The notes beneath the pieces were generated by a model that had not been told where the DNA came from, did not search any database, and saw nothing but the letters and a program-made list of their open reading frames with translations. Below, piece after piece: positions 1 to 10,469 of a stretch of DNA of 64,000 nucleotides. Source of the DNA: Adiantum capillus-veneris (lineage: Eukaryota > Streptophyta > Polypodiopsida > Polypodiales > Pteridaceae); assembly GCA_014529385.2 (NCBI GenBank), contig CM043959.1, positions 65,288,253 through 65,352,252 of the forward strand. Direction: 5' to 3'. Positions within the stretch are counted from its first letter, which is position 1. Each line of letters opens with the position of its first letter. Made by a program: the position numbers and the translations under genes.

Positions 1-377
1 GTTTTCGGAAAGTGAGAAGTTGATTCTGGTAGCATATTGTAAATTAATCGTGTGAGATTTTCCACTTGCGTAGCCAATATTTGGACCCGTACAGCTAGCT
101 TGCGAAATCGGGCCTCAAAAGTTTGCGAGTCCTGTCTAGTGACAAACGACCTGGCATCCGGCAAGTTACGATCATCCTCTAGAATATAAAACACGCTCTG
201 AGGAGGAGGTGTAGATACTTGCGGAGAGAAAGATAGCCTGCTTGGGTATGCATCATCCGTCCCTGTTGCCACGTGGGTACCCTCCGTGAGAGTATCCGGC
301 CACGCGGCATCCACAAGTGGAGCAGACTCCAAGTATTCGAAGTCAAACATGCGTTGATCATCAATTTTTGCACTCAT
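1..377 (-). CDS. 5' end of a Gag-like ORF, running off the left edge
   Basis: A reading frame opens with ATG at 377-375 on the minus strand and stays open for about 125 codons to the window edge. It begins MSAKIDDQRMFDFEYLES, has a Pro/Ser-rich stretch (PQVSTPPPQS, about residues 53-62) and ends with an amphipathic, coiled-coil-like segment (ARFRKLAVRVQILATQVE). I recognise no family motif. The call rests on context: about 820 bp upstream on the same strand lies a tRNA-type primer-binding site beside an LTR end with a TATA box, the normal position for the first ORF of an LTR retrotransposon. A host gene cannot be excluded. No frameshift or stop is visible in the part present. Confidence 0.45.
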   Translation of the reverse strand, partial: MSAKIDDQRMFDFEYLESAPLVDAAWPDTLTEGTHVATGTDDAYPSRLSFSPQVSTPPPQSVFYILEDDRNLPDARSFVTRQDSQTFEARFRKLAVRVQILATQVENLTRLIYNMLPESTSHFPK

Positions 378-1200
378 GGCGAAAACGTGGTGTGCGAACA
401 AAGGAGAAAACAATACCTTGGAGTACAAAAATGTGCGTAGCCGTACCGAACGCAGAAACTCATAGCAGAGGCCGGTGATTAGCTGTGCTAATTCCACCTG
501 CGGTCGTAAAGAAGGTGAACTTCAAATCGTCTATGAAATTGAAGGTGTTGAAAAATTTGAGCTTCCTAAATAACTTGCTCGCATTGTATGCAGTCCAGCA
601 AGTTGCAAGTCGCCGAATGTAGACTTGATGAACGATCTTGCAAACATTCGTTGGCAATTTTTGATCCGAATTTTTTGGTGTTCAAAACCTGCGAAGCTCT
701 AAAAAATGGTCAAAAACTGCAAGTGCCGCTTGTTTCGGTTCACGAGCAGATACTCGAGGTCGAGCGTCGACCAAGGCAAACCGTAGGACGGACTCCTTAG
801 TTGGGCCAAAGGGATTGGCCAAGTGGGGATGGCCAAACCCCTTAGGGTAAATTTTTTTGTTAAAAAAAAATGGCGAGTCTTGCTCTGTACGAAGCTGCCT
901 GCGCTTGCGCCTTGCAAGTGATCTGCACCTCGCTAAACCCCAAATGTGAGGGTGCTACAGTGACGTGATTTGCCAAGCTCCCCAAGGCGCTCCAATCCAG
1001 CCCAAAAATGTGCAGTTCTCTAGCGGTTGAACTTCGTTTCTCTCCCCAACTTAGGAAGGCTAACCACGGTTCTTCCTCCCCGGCTTAGAGCGGTAGCACA
1101 CAAGCTAGCAGACCTCGGCTTCTCCTTGCCCGCCTGAGTGGAGCTCTTCTCGACGCCTTTCCTTCTCACCTCATGCACATGCATAAGTTGAAAATGGGTG
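378..1200 (-). other. untranslated leader of the left-edge LTR element
   Basis: No convincing coding sequence on either strand; the short ORFs here lack motifs. The position between the primer site and the first ATG fits a retrotransposon leader. Confidence 0.35.
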
Positions 1201-1212
1201 GCTCTGATACTA
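1201..1212 (-). promoter_or_regulatory. primer-binding site (initiator tRNA-Met type, one mismatch)
   Basis: The minus strand reads TAGTATCAGAGC, one base off the common plant site TGGTATCAGAGC. It lies one base inside an LTR end reading TCTCACA on the minus strand. This fixes the element as minus-strand oriented. Confidence 0.6.
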
Positions 1213-1213
1213 G

Positions 1214-1800
1214 TGTGAGAACTAGGGATGCTAGACCATAGGATCCTCCTCCCAACCCCCGATTATATAGGCGGGTTCCTAGCCCCTTGCCCTAGACGAA
1301 TCCCCTGTCCACACTGTCTAGCCCGCCCCCTAGCCGTAGTCTGTGACCACCCTAGTCCTTAGGTTTGGGCCTTGCCCCTACGGAACCCTTGTCCTGACAA
1401 TTACCACAACAACCGCCTTGCCCACCAAGCCAATCCGAGGGGACAAACTACACACTTAGCAAATTCCTATCGATAGTCAAGTTCCACAAGAGGTGGAGAG
1501 CTATAGTTTTGAATCTTGCGGTAGCTTATGACGAAAACTTTATGGACTTATCCATGCCACCTTGAAACTAGAGAAAACAATGGATCGAAACAGCTTGGGG
1601 TTTCCACCAAAGGGATAGCGTTGCCACAACAACCTCATTGCCCACCAAGCCAATACGAGGGGACAAACCGCACACTTAGCAATTCCTATCAAAGATCTGG
1701 ATAGTCAAGTTCCACAAGAGGTGAAGAGCTATCGTTTTGAATCTTGGGGTAGCTTTTGACGAAAACTTTATGGACTTATCCAACATCATTTTCCTTAGAT
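1214..1800 (-). repeat. 5' LTR of the left-edge element (outer end uncertain)
   Basis: The LTR end next to the primer site is at 1214 (TGTGAG on plus, CTCACA on minus). A TATA-like TATATAAT on the minus strand lies at about 1260-1268, roughly 45-50 bp from the LTR end. The outer end is not defined because the partner LTR is outside the window. Confidence 0.4.
1403..1781. repeat. about 220-bp tandem duplication
   Basis: The segment from about 1403 to 1553 (starting ACCACAACAACCGCCTTGCC) recurs at 1623-1781 with a few substitutions and an 11-base insertion. It lies within the presumed U3 side of the LTR and could be a duplicated promoter segment. Confidence 0.8.
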
Positions 1801-1889
1801 CCTTTACTTCACTATCCACTTTAAATGCCAACGTTAAGCATGACAAAGAAGCATAAGTTGAATGTGCTCAGATAGACCTTTTCAATTTT

Positions 1890-2930
1890 TTATTTTTTTA
1901 TTTGCAAAACTCACAATGCGTGAGTAGAATATATATTAAAACCAAAAAAATTACAAAGCAGACCATGGTCGCATCGAGCCATGCCTCCAACCAGTATCAT
2001 GAAAGACAACATGAGAGTAACGATGCCAAACCATAACAGAACAACTAGCCAGAACAGGGGAGGCCAACCCCGCCTAACGACAATAGAACCAATACCAAAA
2101 AGCGTGCCGAGAAGGGAGGGGCCCATTGTCCCCATCACCAATAAGACGCCTCTCGGAGTGCCTCCATGTTGGTGCCTCTACCACAGGCAATCAGAATGCC
2201 CAAAAGAAGCGTCCACATATGGTTGAGAAGAGCCGAATCGAATAAGACGCATAATCCACCAGCAGAAGCAAGCGAAACACTTTGGATGCCACCACTCAGC
2301 AAGGCTCTGCCACCGCTCGCAGAGTATCCAAGGCCTGTTGCACATATAGCAAAAAGCAATCGAGCAGCTCCATACCCAAAAACCATCACACAAAAAGATC
2401 AGGCTTTGGGGGAGCCAAGCCCCTTCACAACCAGGTTTTCGCCGTGGGCCTTGCAGTCGAGGATGAATCCACACGAACGAGCAGGCTAGAAGGAGCCACA
2501 CCCTACCAAGAAGCTCACTGCAAGCACCTCTACCAATCCCCAAATGGAAGTCCACAAATTTGAAGATCCCTGCAACCCGACCGTGCAATTTCCCTCCCTA
2601 GTAGGAAGCAAGGGGGGGCACCTCTTTCGCGTGCCCAAATATGTAAGGAAGCGACATCATAGAGCAAGCAGGCCAGCCCAACGGCTTAGACCAGAGATGC
2701 TGCTGCCTGTGAAAACAGTGCAATGCCCACTCTAACAGAGGGACACCTTTACCCTGCTCTGCCACCACAAAACTCCCTTAGAGCCTCCCAAGCCTCGCAA
2801 GCTGCACGACGCAGACGGCCTTGCTCTCATATCCCTCTTCCCACAAGGTGGCAAAGCTTGCTCTTCAAGAACACACAAATATTTCCTTCAACTCTTTCTT
2901 GAAAGGATGCACAAAGGGTCTAAAACAAAG
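1890..2930 (-). mobile_element. LINE-type 3' end fragment, copy 1
   Basis: On plus the block starts with a T-rich tract, then GCAAAACTCACAATGCGTGAG and an A-rich segment; on minus this is a 3' UTR ending in a poly(A)-like tail. It resembles the block at 3906-4925 in order (tail, A-rich segment, CATCACCAAT.AGA, a CCATG.TGG segment). ORFs of 70-136 codons exist on both strands but none has a reverse transcriptase or endonuclease motif, so I read it as non-coding 3' sequence. Confidence 0.35.
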
Positions 2931-3560
2931 CACACTACAGTAGAATTATCCACATAGCATGGTTTACACAAAGGCCATGCCTAGTGAAGATAGCAAAAGA
3001 CTCTGAGGGCCGTGTGCCCGTGCTCATGCGTGTGCGGGGAAGAGGAGAGCCACATACCAAAGGGGGGAACACTACTCTTAGTAGAAGGAGAGAGAGAGAG
3101 TGTTTCTTTATGCTTTTATGTGTATGAGGGTTAATGGAGTTAGTGGGGTTAGGGAGACAAGGGTCGGGGGTGACCACATGCCTTGACCCTGGAAGTCTCC
3201 CACTTAAAGGCCAATGTCGACATAAGTAGCGAGGACAACTAAAACTAGTATGTACAATCGTGAAGCACGAAAGCTTCACCTTTGTACCAATCTATTCACC
3301 CTACTCCATTAACTTGAGAGCTTCCCCCTGGTACAAATCTGTTCCCCCTTGCCATTAGTCTTTACCCCAACAAAGACTCTAGATTCTCCCTTGAGATCAA
3401 CTTCAAACTCTCTAGATTTGGGAACAGTTTCCCAAACCAAGATGTATCATTGGTAGCCTCCACATGCTATCTTTGAGACAAAGAATGTCTTTCAAGGCCA
3501 TCATTTGGAAAAACTTCTCCCTTGAAGATTGTTCGCATGAGTATGACAAAACCTTGTAAT
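2931..3560. other. no gene recognised
   Basis: AT/GC-mixed sequence with a short GA tract near 3089-3100. The 114-codon minus-strand ORF at 2935-3279 has no recognisable domain. TCTCCCACTTAAAGG at about 3196 resembles a Copia polypurine tract on minus, but no LTR start follows it. Confidence 0.5.
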
Positions 3561-3565
3561 TTTTT

Positions 3566-3905
3566 GGGCTGTTCAATATAATTCACTAACAATTGTAAGT
3601 TTTGCTATTAAAAAAAAGATTGTTTACATGCTACTTAGTCCTATTCTCCCTAAATTGTGAGCATCCTTTAATAAATTATTATAAACCATAGAGAACATGC
3701 CCTTCCCCGTATACTCAATATAATTTATTATAATTTATTGGGCTGCTCTATATAATTCACTCACAATTGTGAGTTTTGCTGTTAAAAAAAAAAAGATTGT
3801 TTACATGCTACTTAGTCCTATTCTCCCTAGATTGTGAACATCCTTTAATAGATTATTATAAACCATAGGGAACATCCCCTTCCCTGTATACTCATTTCCT
3901 TTTTT
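3566..3905 (+). repeat. tandem duplication of a LINE 3' tail (about 182-bp period)
   Basis: Two copies, about 3566-3716 and 3748-3905, start TTGGGCTG and contain ATATAATTCACT, then an ACAATTGTGAGTTTTGC-type segment and an A run, followed by a shared segment (GATTGTTTACATGCTACTTA). The second copy has the full palindrome CTCACAATTGTGAG. The A runs place the LINE 3' end on plus, opposite to the flanking copies. Confidence 0.65.
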
Positions 3906-4925
3906 CTTTTTTCTTTTTGCAAAACCCACAAATACCAAAACCAAAAAACTACATAGTCCTCCATGCTCAACACAAGCCATGTTGTCAAGCATATACAACA
4001 TCCCATGATCCATCATACATCGGCTGAACAGGGAGTCACCCTCAGAATATAAGCAACCCATACACAAAGGGGTGAAGACAGAAGGTACTAGCCGTACAAA
4101 CGGGGCCCAACAACCCCATCACCAATCAGAGCCTCCCGTGATGCCACCATGCCAGCTCTGCTACCACCAGAAGCCTACATGCCAAGGGAGAGCTACCAAA
4201 TAAAGCCGTATAGAACCATCAATTCAGCCACAAAAACTCAATCACCTGAAACACCACCGAGACAAGCAGGTTTCAAGCCAACACTAGACCGCCAAAAACT
4301 TTGTTGAACAGGCTTTCGAGTTGAGCCTTGCACCTCCGAGGGGAGGCGACGATGCCACCAGGCCAGAAAGGTTTGCTACACCTCCACCTCCTGTCGTCAA
4401 GCCGTCTTCAGCACCAGCCGCATGCGAGAGTACAAACAGAATCCAAACCCCATATGAGACCTTCCCAGCACAAAAGAACCAAACGGAGCCAGCCTGTGAG
4501 AAGCAGAGGATCGAGAGGCCCTTCTTCAACATGTGACAGCCCCTGCCTTGCACGATCCCCTGCAACACAGGCACAGAGGGCCTGGTCCGAACTCGGTAGC
4601 CCCCAAACGTGGTGGAAGGTTCCTGTTCCCCACTCCGAGCCACACACACCCTGAGATTTGAACTCCTCCGAAGCCGACTCTGCGCCCAAGTGCCAATAAA
4701 GTGCAACAGTTCCCCACAAACATGCAGGAGGCCCCCATGGAGCCCATATTCCAAAAAGATAGGGTCACTGCATCCCAGCTTGAAGAGCAAGGGCTACCCA
4801 GCCAGGGCTCCCTCCCCCGGGAGCACCCCCAAGGCGGAGACCTTTTCCCGTCTCACCCCCATCCTCAGAACAGGAGATGCACGAACCCTAGGAAATGCGC
4901 AAACCCCGTATACTCATTTCCACCT
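3906..4925 (-). mobile_element. LINE-type 3' end fragment, copy 2
   Basis: Begins on plus with TTTTTCTTTTTGCAAAACCCAC and an A-rich run, as in the 1890-2930 block, so on minus it ends with a 3' tail. A 168-codon minus ORF (4284-4790) and several plus ORFs overlap it without recognisable motifs. The coding body of the LINE is absent. Confidence 0.35.
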
Positions 4926-5600
4926 TGAGTGTTGAAGGGTTGTGATATTCTTTTCCTTCAATGTTGAAGGGTCATGCTTGGTTCTCCTCCATTATAGGAA
5001 GGTCACTTTTTCTTTGCAAAGCATAACTAGAGTGCTTCGTTAGCCGGATTTGTATTGAATTGAAGTGAGTCCGAAGGTAAGAGAAAACAAGAACCTAGAA
5101 GAGAAAATTAGAGAGAGAGAGAGAGCTTGTGCTTTGTTTTCCACCGATCCTATTACCTTGAGACATCGTTTCAAGTGATCCTTACACGAGGATATAGAGA
5201 GAGATTGCTTTGCATTTGCTAAAAATAGCCTACATCTTTGTGGCCCTGCTCTTATTGCGCACATCCCACAGACTCTGACAAACATCATAATTGATTTTTG
5301 TGTCCATATCAGCATAACATCTTTTTGTGTCCATATCAACATCTTGTGCCACATGCCTTCAAGATGCATGCATAGGTGATTTCATAGGCTCTCGCATGAA
5401 TATACACCCCATTTGGCACACGTCCTGCTACAATAAGTGCATACCAAGAGACCGCATCCCATCCCAATCCTGGAGGAAGCTCGCCAAGAATGTGTCGTGC
5501 TTTCGCGACTGCACCATATGCGACAGGCATGTCAAACAAAGCAGTTCCAAGCACAAAGTCTTTTTCCAAATTGTCCTGGGCTATCTCGTGAAATTGCCTT
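4926..5600. other. no gene recognised
   Basis: Overlapping ORFs on both strands (for example 5327-5926 plus) run through the GA microsatellite and owe their length to it. No domain motif seen. Confidence 0.4.
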
Positions 5601-5604
5601 TGTC

Positions 5605-5607
<3 letters not shown>

Positions 5608-5666
<59 letters not shown>
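5608..5666. repeat. (GA)n microsatellite
   Basis: Uninterrupted GA dinucleotide tract of about 59 bp. Confidence 0.98.
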
Positions 5667-5670
<4 letters not shown>

Positions 5671-5930
5671 ATCTTGGATGGGAAGCGCGGCACCAGGGCT
5701 CCAATGTGCACTAGAAAAGGCCATGAGAACCAACCAGATGGGCAGACAAAACAAATGCGCGCATGGCTTCTTTCTGCCCAGCGTGCTTGGTGTCGGTCAG
5801 CCCCTGGGGCATACTGCGTGCAAAAAAGGTGGAGGACTGAGGTGTGCAGGAGCGGGGGGGGGGAGGTTGATCGGAGGCTACACGAGGCAATGTTATTGCG
5901 GGAGAGCTTTTTTTTTCTTGTGTTAAAAAA

Positions 5931-6427
5931 AGGGAAAATTACCAAAAAAAACCCTCTAATTTGTGGAAATTCCCAAAATACCCCTCAAATTTCAAAAGTT
6001 ACCAAAATACCCTTGCATCTATTTTGGTTGGACTATTCAAGGTTTTCTAATCTTTATTCCTTTTTTACAATTAAGATCCGTTTTTGAGTGCTTAGCATGT
6101 AATTTGTCACAAATTACCTCGGAAAAAGGGCAATTATGTCTAAAAATAATGAAGAAATTTATCTCCAAAGCCTACGTAACATACCCAAATTCTAGTTTTA
6201 GCATCTTGTATTGATAGACAATCGGTCTTCTTATGAAAAGATACAAAAAATTTCGTCTTTCAAGAAATTTAATCTCACGACCAAGGATACTTTGGGAATT
6301 TTGGAAAAATTGAAGGGCATTTTGGGAATTTGTGACAAAATATTGGGGGTGTTTTGGGAATTTTTGAAATTTGAGGGGTATTTTGGGAATTTCAACAAGT
6401 TAGAGGGGTATTTTGGTAATTTTCCCT
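5931..6427. mobile_element. hAT-type MITE with 8-bp target duplication
   Basis: Both ends carry the inverted sequence AGGGAAAATTACC, continued by longer imperfect inverted similarity (CCCAAAATACCCCTCAAATTTC). The element is 497 bp and is flanked by the 8-bp direct repeat TTAAAAAA (5923-5930 and 6428-6435). Eight-base duplications and an AGGG-type terminus fit a non-autonomous hAT element. ORFs inside are coincidental. Confidence 0.8.
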
Positions 6428-6764
6428 TTAAAAAAGCTTGTGAATCAGCCATGTGGATGAACGTGCTTCCAGACTTGAGATTTTTCCCACTACGCTAATG
6501 AAGTAAAGAGGAATTCGTTACAAGTTTTCCAATATAGCAGCACCTTGATGATCCTTCTGCAAAATGGTATGTAGATACAAATATTGTATCTTACATAGCA
6601 AAAGATTATGTAGGCGTGTATAATGCTCGAGGTGGAAGTAACAAAAAAAATGTTCTAGCAAGTTCTAACTCTCAACTCTCCTGTTCTCATTTAGTCCATA
6701 CTTGGCAACACAATAAGCATTGAAAAAGGATAGATACTCTATCCTCCTGATTTAAGATTGTGAT

Positions 6765-6870
6765 CTTTTTTTTTTTTTTTTCAAAAACTCACAATTGTGA
6801 GTGGATAGTATTAAGAACATTAGAAATATACACCAACCTCGAGCTCGGACCGAGCCTTGAGGGTCAAAGG
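6765..6870 (-). mobile_element. short LINE 3' tail fragment
   Basis: A T run (6768-6781) is followed by CAAAAACTCACAATTGTGAG, the same tail-plus-palindrome as at 1900 and 3770. On minus this is a LINE 3' end about 100 bp long. It abuts or replaces the outer part of the chromovirus 3' LTR. Confidence 0.5.
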
Positions 6871-6872
6871 AT

Positions 6873-7356
6873 TACTCATAACTGGTGTTGGCAAGACTGA
6901 GGGGCTTGTGGCCCAAGACCCCTATTTATACTAGTGCTTGAGGAGGTTACTTGAGGAGGTTAGAAATTTCTAGGTTCTTCTTGAGGAGGTTAGAATCGTC
7001 TAGAACTTTCTTGATTCTTCTTCAACTTTCTAAAGCTTTCCAAAAACTTCTAGATTCTTCTGGAATCTTCTCCAAGATTCTAGAAACTTCTTGATCCTTC
7101 TAGTTCTTCTTGATCCTTCTAGTTCTTCTAGAACCTTCCAGATCCTTCTTCAACTTTCTAGAGTTTTCCAGAAACTTCTAGATTCTTCCGAAATCTTCTC
7201 CAAGCTTCTAGAAACTTCTAGAATCTCCTTTATATGTTTAGAACCTTCTAAAATCTTCTAGATCCTTCTAGATTCTTCTAGATACTTCTAGTGATGATGT
7301 AGGCAATAACATAGGCGATGATGCAAGCAGTGACTGACTCTCAAGCATCCATGACA
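6873..7356 (-). repeat. chromovirus 3' LTR (outer end truncated)
   Basis: Similar to 12136-12554 except for small indels. On minus it starts TGTCATGGATGCTTGAG and is preceded by the polypurine tract. The left 150 bp or so of the complete LTR is not present; the LINE tail at 6765-6870 is there instead. Confidence 0.85.
7058..7223. promoter_or_regulatory. heat-shock-element array in the 3' LTR
   Basis: Five sites fit the alternating pattern TTCnnGAAnnTTC exactly: 7058-7070, 7078-7090, 7126-7138, 7166-7178, and a four-unit site at 7206-7223 (TTCTAGAAACTTCTAGAA). A TATA box (TATAAATAG on minus) lies at 6930-6922. In retrotransposon LTRs such elements can confer heat-induced transcription (known for the Copia element ONSEN); here this is inferred. 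Confidence 0.65.
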
Positions 7357-7359
7357 TTA

Positions 7360-7369
7360 CCCCCTCCTC
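7360..7369 (-). promoter_or_regulatory. polypurine tract of the chromovirus
   Basis: The minus strand reads GAGGAGGGGG, three bases before the 3' LTR start TGTCAT: the expected plus-strand primer site. The pol frame reads through it (LEEGVMSW) and ends inside the LTR. Confidence 0.7.
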
Positions 7370-7371
7370 TA

Positions 7372-7910
7372 GCGACGAGTTCATTGGTTGGGGCTTCCAT
7401 GGATACTGTTGATGGAACTCTTGGACTTTGAGAGATGCATGCTGAAGATTGTGTGTTGGTTCCCAGGTTCATTCACTGACATCATAGCCTTTCCAATGCA
7501 CCAAGTACTGTAACTTGCCACGCGAAACTCGAGAATCTAGGACTTTCTCGACCTCATGTTCTTCATGTCCTTGAATCTCAATGGGAGGAGGTGCTTGTAG
7601 GGCTCTTCCTGGGATCTTAGATGTGTGACAAGGTTCTAGGACTGAGACATGAAAGACCGGATGGATTTTCATGGATGAGGGCAATCGGAGTCGATAGTGA
7701 TTGGATTGACTTGACGGATAATTTTAAACGGCCCAAGCCTTCGATAATCAAGCTTTTGACATGGACGAGATGAACGCAGATCACGCCGGAGGAGCCACAC
7801 TTTATCCCCTTCTTTGTATTTTGGATGCTGCATGAGATAGAGATCTGCACTTTCCTTATACTTGGATTGAGCTTCTTTGATATGAATTGTAAGTTCTTTG
7901 TGAATTGCAA
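7372..7910 (-). pseudogene. chromovirus integrase C-terminus and chromodomain remnant
   Basis: Two short frames carry the end of Pol. The motif HPVFHVSVLEPC (from about 7660) is the typical junction after the integrase. It is followed by a chromodomain: EVEKVLDSR, then LQYLVHWKGYDVSE, then in frame after a stop TWEP. The stop (TGA, about 7468) stands where chromodomains usually have the Trp of the WTWEP-type motif, so it looks like a TGG-to-TGA change. Chromodomains in this position are thought to steer integration to modified histones. The frame upstream (7617-7910) is shifted relative to the integrase core. Confidence 0.8.
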
Positions 7911-7971
7911 ATAATTGTTGTGTAAGATAAATAGCAGCTAGATTCTTGACTTGATGGTGTCTGTAGATATC

Positions 7972-8496
7972 CTATTTGGGATGTTGAACATAATTGGCAA
8001 AGAATGGAGTGTGACGGGTGGAGGCATGAAAACTGTTGTTATAGGAGAATTCTGCTAGCGATAGGAGCTTGACCCAATTATCCTGGTGATAATTGATAGT
8101 ACAACGGAGATACTGTTCCAAAACTTGATTTACTCTCTGTGTTTGTCCATCACTTTGTGGGTGATTGGCTGAGGAGAGGTTGATTTGTACTCCGAGTAGC
8201 TTGAATAAGCTTTTCCAAAAGCTAGAGATGAATTGTGGGCCTTGATCAGAAACTATGTCATCCGATAATCCGTGATAACGATAGATATACTGTAGAAAGA
8301 GTTTGGTCGTACCTTCGCCAGTGATGGTTTTAGTGGTTGGAATGAAGTGTGCCATTTTTGTAAACCGATCCACAACTACTAAAATGGACTCAAATCCTTG
8401 TGACAAAGGTAGCTCTTCAATGAAATCCATGGAGAGGATGACCATGGTTTGCTTGGAATGGGCAAGGGATGGAGTAACCCATGAGGACGATGACAA
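7972..8496 (-). pseudogene. chromovirus integrase catalytic core
   Basis: The 174-codon frame covers the DDE core: MDFIEELPLSQGFESILVVV, DRFTKMAHFIP (first Asp region), DIVSDQGPQFISSFW (second Asp) and SANHPQSDGQTQRVNQVLEQ (Glu). All three catalytic acidic residues appear present. The enzyme would insert the element cDNA. The frame overlaps the upstream RNase H/zinc-binding frame in another phase at 8379-8496, so a frameshift separates the zinc-binding domain from the core. The frame stays open to 7972 and then closes before the chromodomain part. Confidence 0.88.
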
Positions 8497-9446
8497 GGAG
8501 CCTTTGATCTATTGCAAGTGTCACAAGTGCCTACATACTCCTTGACTAGCTTCCACATTTGAGGCCACCAAAAGTCACGGGAGAGAAGCTCAATTGTCTT
8601 ATTAACCCCAAAATGCCCTGCTGATGGAAGATAATGCCGTTGTTGTTGAAGTACCTCCAAGCGTGTTGGTCCTGGAGGAATATAGAGAAGACCCTTATAG
8701 TAAATTAGTCCATCAATTTCTTGAAAGTCCTCATTAACCTCTTGTCGTTGTAGTTGTTGTCTAATATTCTGAGCAAGTGGGTCTTTGGCAATTTGTGTCT
8801 TCACCTTAGAAAGAAAACTAGAATCTTCAAGAGTTTGGCTCATGGTGGCGTTTAGCTTAAGCTGCTCAGGTTTGAAAATCACTGACTCTTGTTGATCAAA
8901 TGCTGCGTCACCTTCTCTAGGTGCAAGGTAGGATCTTCTTGATAAGGCATCTGGCTTACCTTGTTGACGGCCAGGTCTATAAGAGATAAGAAAATCAAAC
9001 CTTGATAGGATACAACTCCACCTGGCTTGGTGACGATTCAAGACGCGGGATGCCATGAAGTATTCCAAATTCTTGTGATCTGTATAGACATTGATCTTAT
9101 GAGGAGATCCTTCAAGTAGGTGACGCCAAGTGTCGAAGGAGTTGATGATTGCTAAGAGCTCTTTGTCATGGATTTCATAATTGATTTCTGCAACAGCAGC
9201 TGAGAACTTGCGGGAATGAAAAGCCACTGGATGTACTCAACCATCCTCTCCTACTTGGGATAGAATAGCGCCAAGGGAAAAATCTAAAGCGTTCGTTTCT
9301 AGGATGAAAGGCTTTGTAGGATCTGTGTGAATTAAAATGGGTGCGGTCGTGAAAGCTTGCTTGAGAGTGTGAAATGCTTTAGCGGCCTCAGAGTCCCAGA
9401 CAAACTTCTTATGGCCTGTCAACCTTGTGAGTGTTGTAACCACCAT
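8379..9446 (-). pseudogene. chromovirus RNase H and integrase zinc-binding domain
   Basis: The RNase H-like region begins in the frame at 9237-9446 (TDPTKPFILETNALDFSLGA) and continues, after one stop, in the 282-codon frame 8379-9227 with VHPVAFHSRKFS and YEIHDKELLAI, then INVYTDHKNLEYF and RPGRQQGKPDALSRR. The integrase H2C2 finger follows (HFGVNKTIELLSRDFWWPQM, TCDTCNRSK). ETNALDFS has Asn where most relatives have the catalytic Asp of the TDAS-type motif, a further sign of decay. The frame then shifts before the DDE core. Confidence 0.88.
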
Positions 9447-9452
9447 GGAGTA

Positions 9453-10385
9453 TCCCTGTATAAAGATACGATAAAAATTTGCAAATCAGAGGAAACATTG
9501 AACATCTCTTACCGAGGTGGGTGTCTCCCAATCAAGAATGGTTTGAACCTTCTTTGGATCCATGGAGATTCCCTTTTCAGAAATTACATAACCAAGAAAT
9601 TATACCTTAGATTGGTGAAAATAGCACTTTTTCAACTTTGCATATAACCCTGATGCATGAAGCTTTTCAAGCACTAATCTTACATGGTGCTCGTGCTCTT
9701 CTTGATCCTTGGAAAATATCAAGATATCATCCAAATATATTGCCACAAAATAATCCAAATACTCCCAAAAGATATCGTTCATTAAATGTTAAAAAACAGT
9801 TGGGGAATTTGTGAGGCCAAACGGCATGACGGTATATTCAAAGTGGCCATACCTTGTGCGAAAGGCTGTCTTCCATTCATCACCTTCTTTGATTTTGACT
9901 AGGTTGTAAGCACCACAAAGGTCTATTTTTGTAAATATTCTTGCCTTGCCAAGGCGCTCAAAAAGCTCTGGGATCAAGGGAAGGGGATAGCGATTCTTGA
10001 CAGTGATCTTGTTCAGGCCCCTATAATCCACGCACATCCGGAGAGTTCCGTCCTTCTTTTTTACAAAGAGTATTGGAGCTCCTGCTGAGGACTTTGAATA
10101 TCGTATGAACCCCTTAGCAAGATTCTCATTAATATTTTTTTGTAATTCTACCAATTCATCTTGAGATAGCTTGTATATTGGGCCAAAAGGGGGTTGGGTT
10201 CCCTCTTGAAGCTCTATAGCACAATCATAGGGTCGATGCTCCGGTAAGAGGTGTGCATTCTTCTTCTCAAAAACATCATTGTAATCTTGATATTGACGTG
10301 GCAATGCCTCCATGATTTTTGTTGTCGACGTGTTGGTTGGTGTTGCAAATATCAGGAAAGTTGGATACTTTTTGGCTGCACGCAT
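9453..10385 (-). pseudogene. chromovirus reverse transcriptase, interrupted
   Basis: The frame 9789-10385 holds the RT N-terminal half: [55 protein letters not shown] and [15 protein letters not shown]. After a stop it continues at 9600-9782 with [14 protein letters not shown] (the catalytic YLDD box), then FLGYVISEKGI and FANFYRIFI after further stops. The order and motifs are those of Ty3/Gypsy RT. The stop after PTVF stands where relatives have Gln, so CAG/CAA to TAG/TAA is likely. At least three stops make it non-functional. Confidence 0.92.
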
Positions 10386-10469
10386 GAAGACCTTGGCTCC
10401 AAGATATATAGGCCTATTATGCCTTCCTTTCTTCTTTTGGACTTTTCGTGGTTCAATTCTCTGAGCCCT

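Noticed and set aside
179-373. 64-codon minus ORF
   Set aside because: It is an overlapping frame inside the longer open frame 377-1, which has the better start.
2178-2588. 136-codon minus ORF, Trp/Cys-rich
   Set aside because: No motif; reads through presumed LINE 3' UTR.
3196-3210. Copia polypurine tract on minus
   Set aside because: CTTTAAGTGGGAG is present but no LTR start or partner follows.
4284-4790. 168-codon minus ORF
   Set aside because: Composition and overlapping ORFs in all frames suggest GC-rich non-coding sequence.
5327-6087. Long plus ORFs of 199 and 216 codons
   Set aside because: They cross a GA microsatellite that codes Arg-Glu repeats and run into a MITE; no domain motif.
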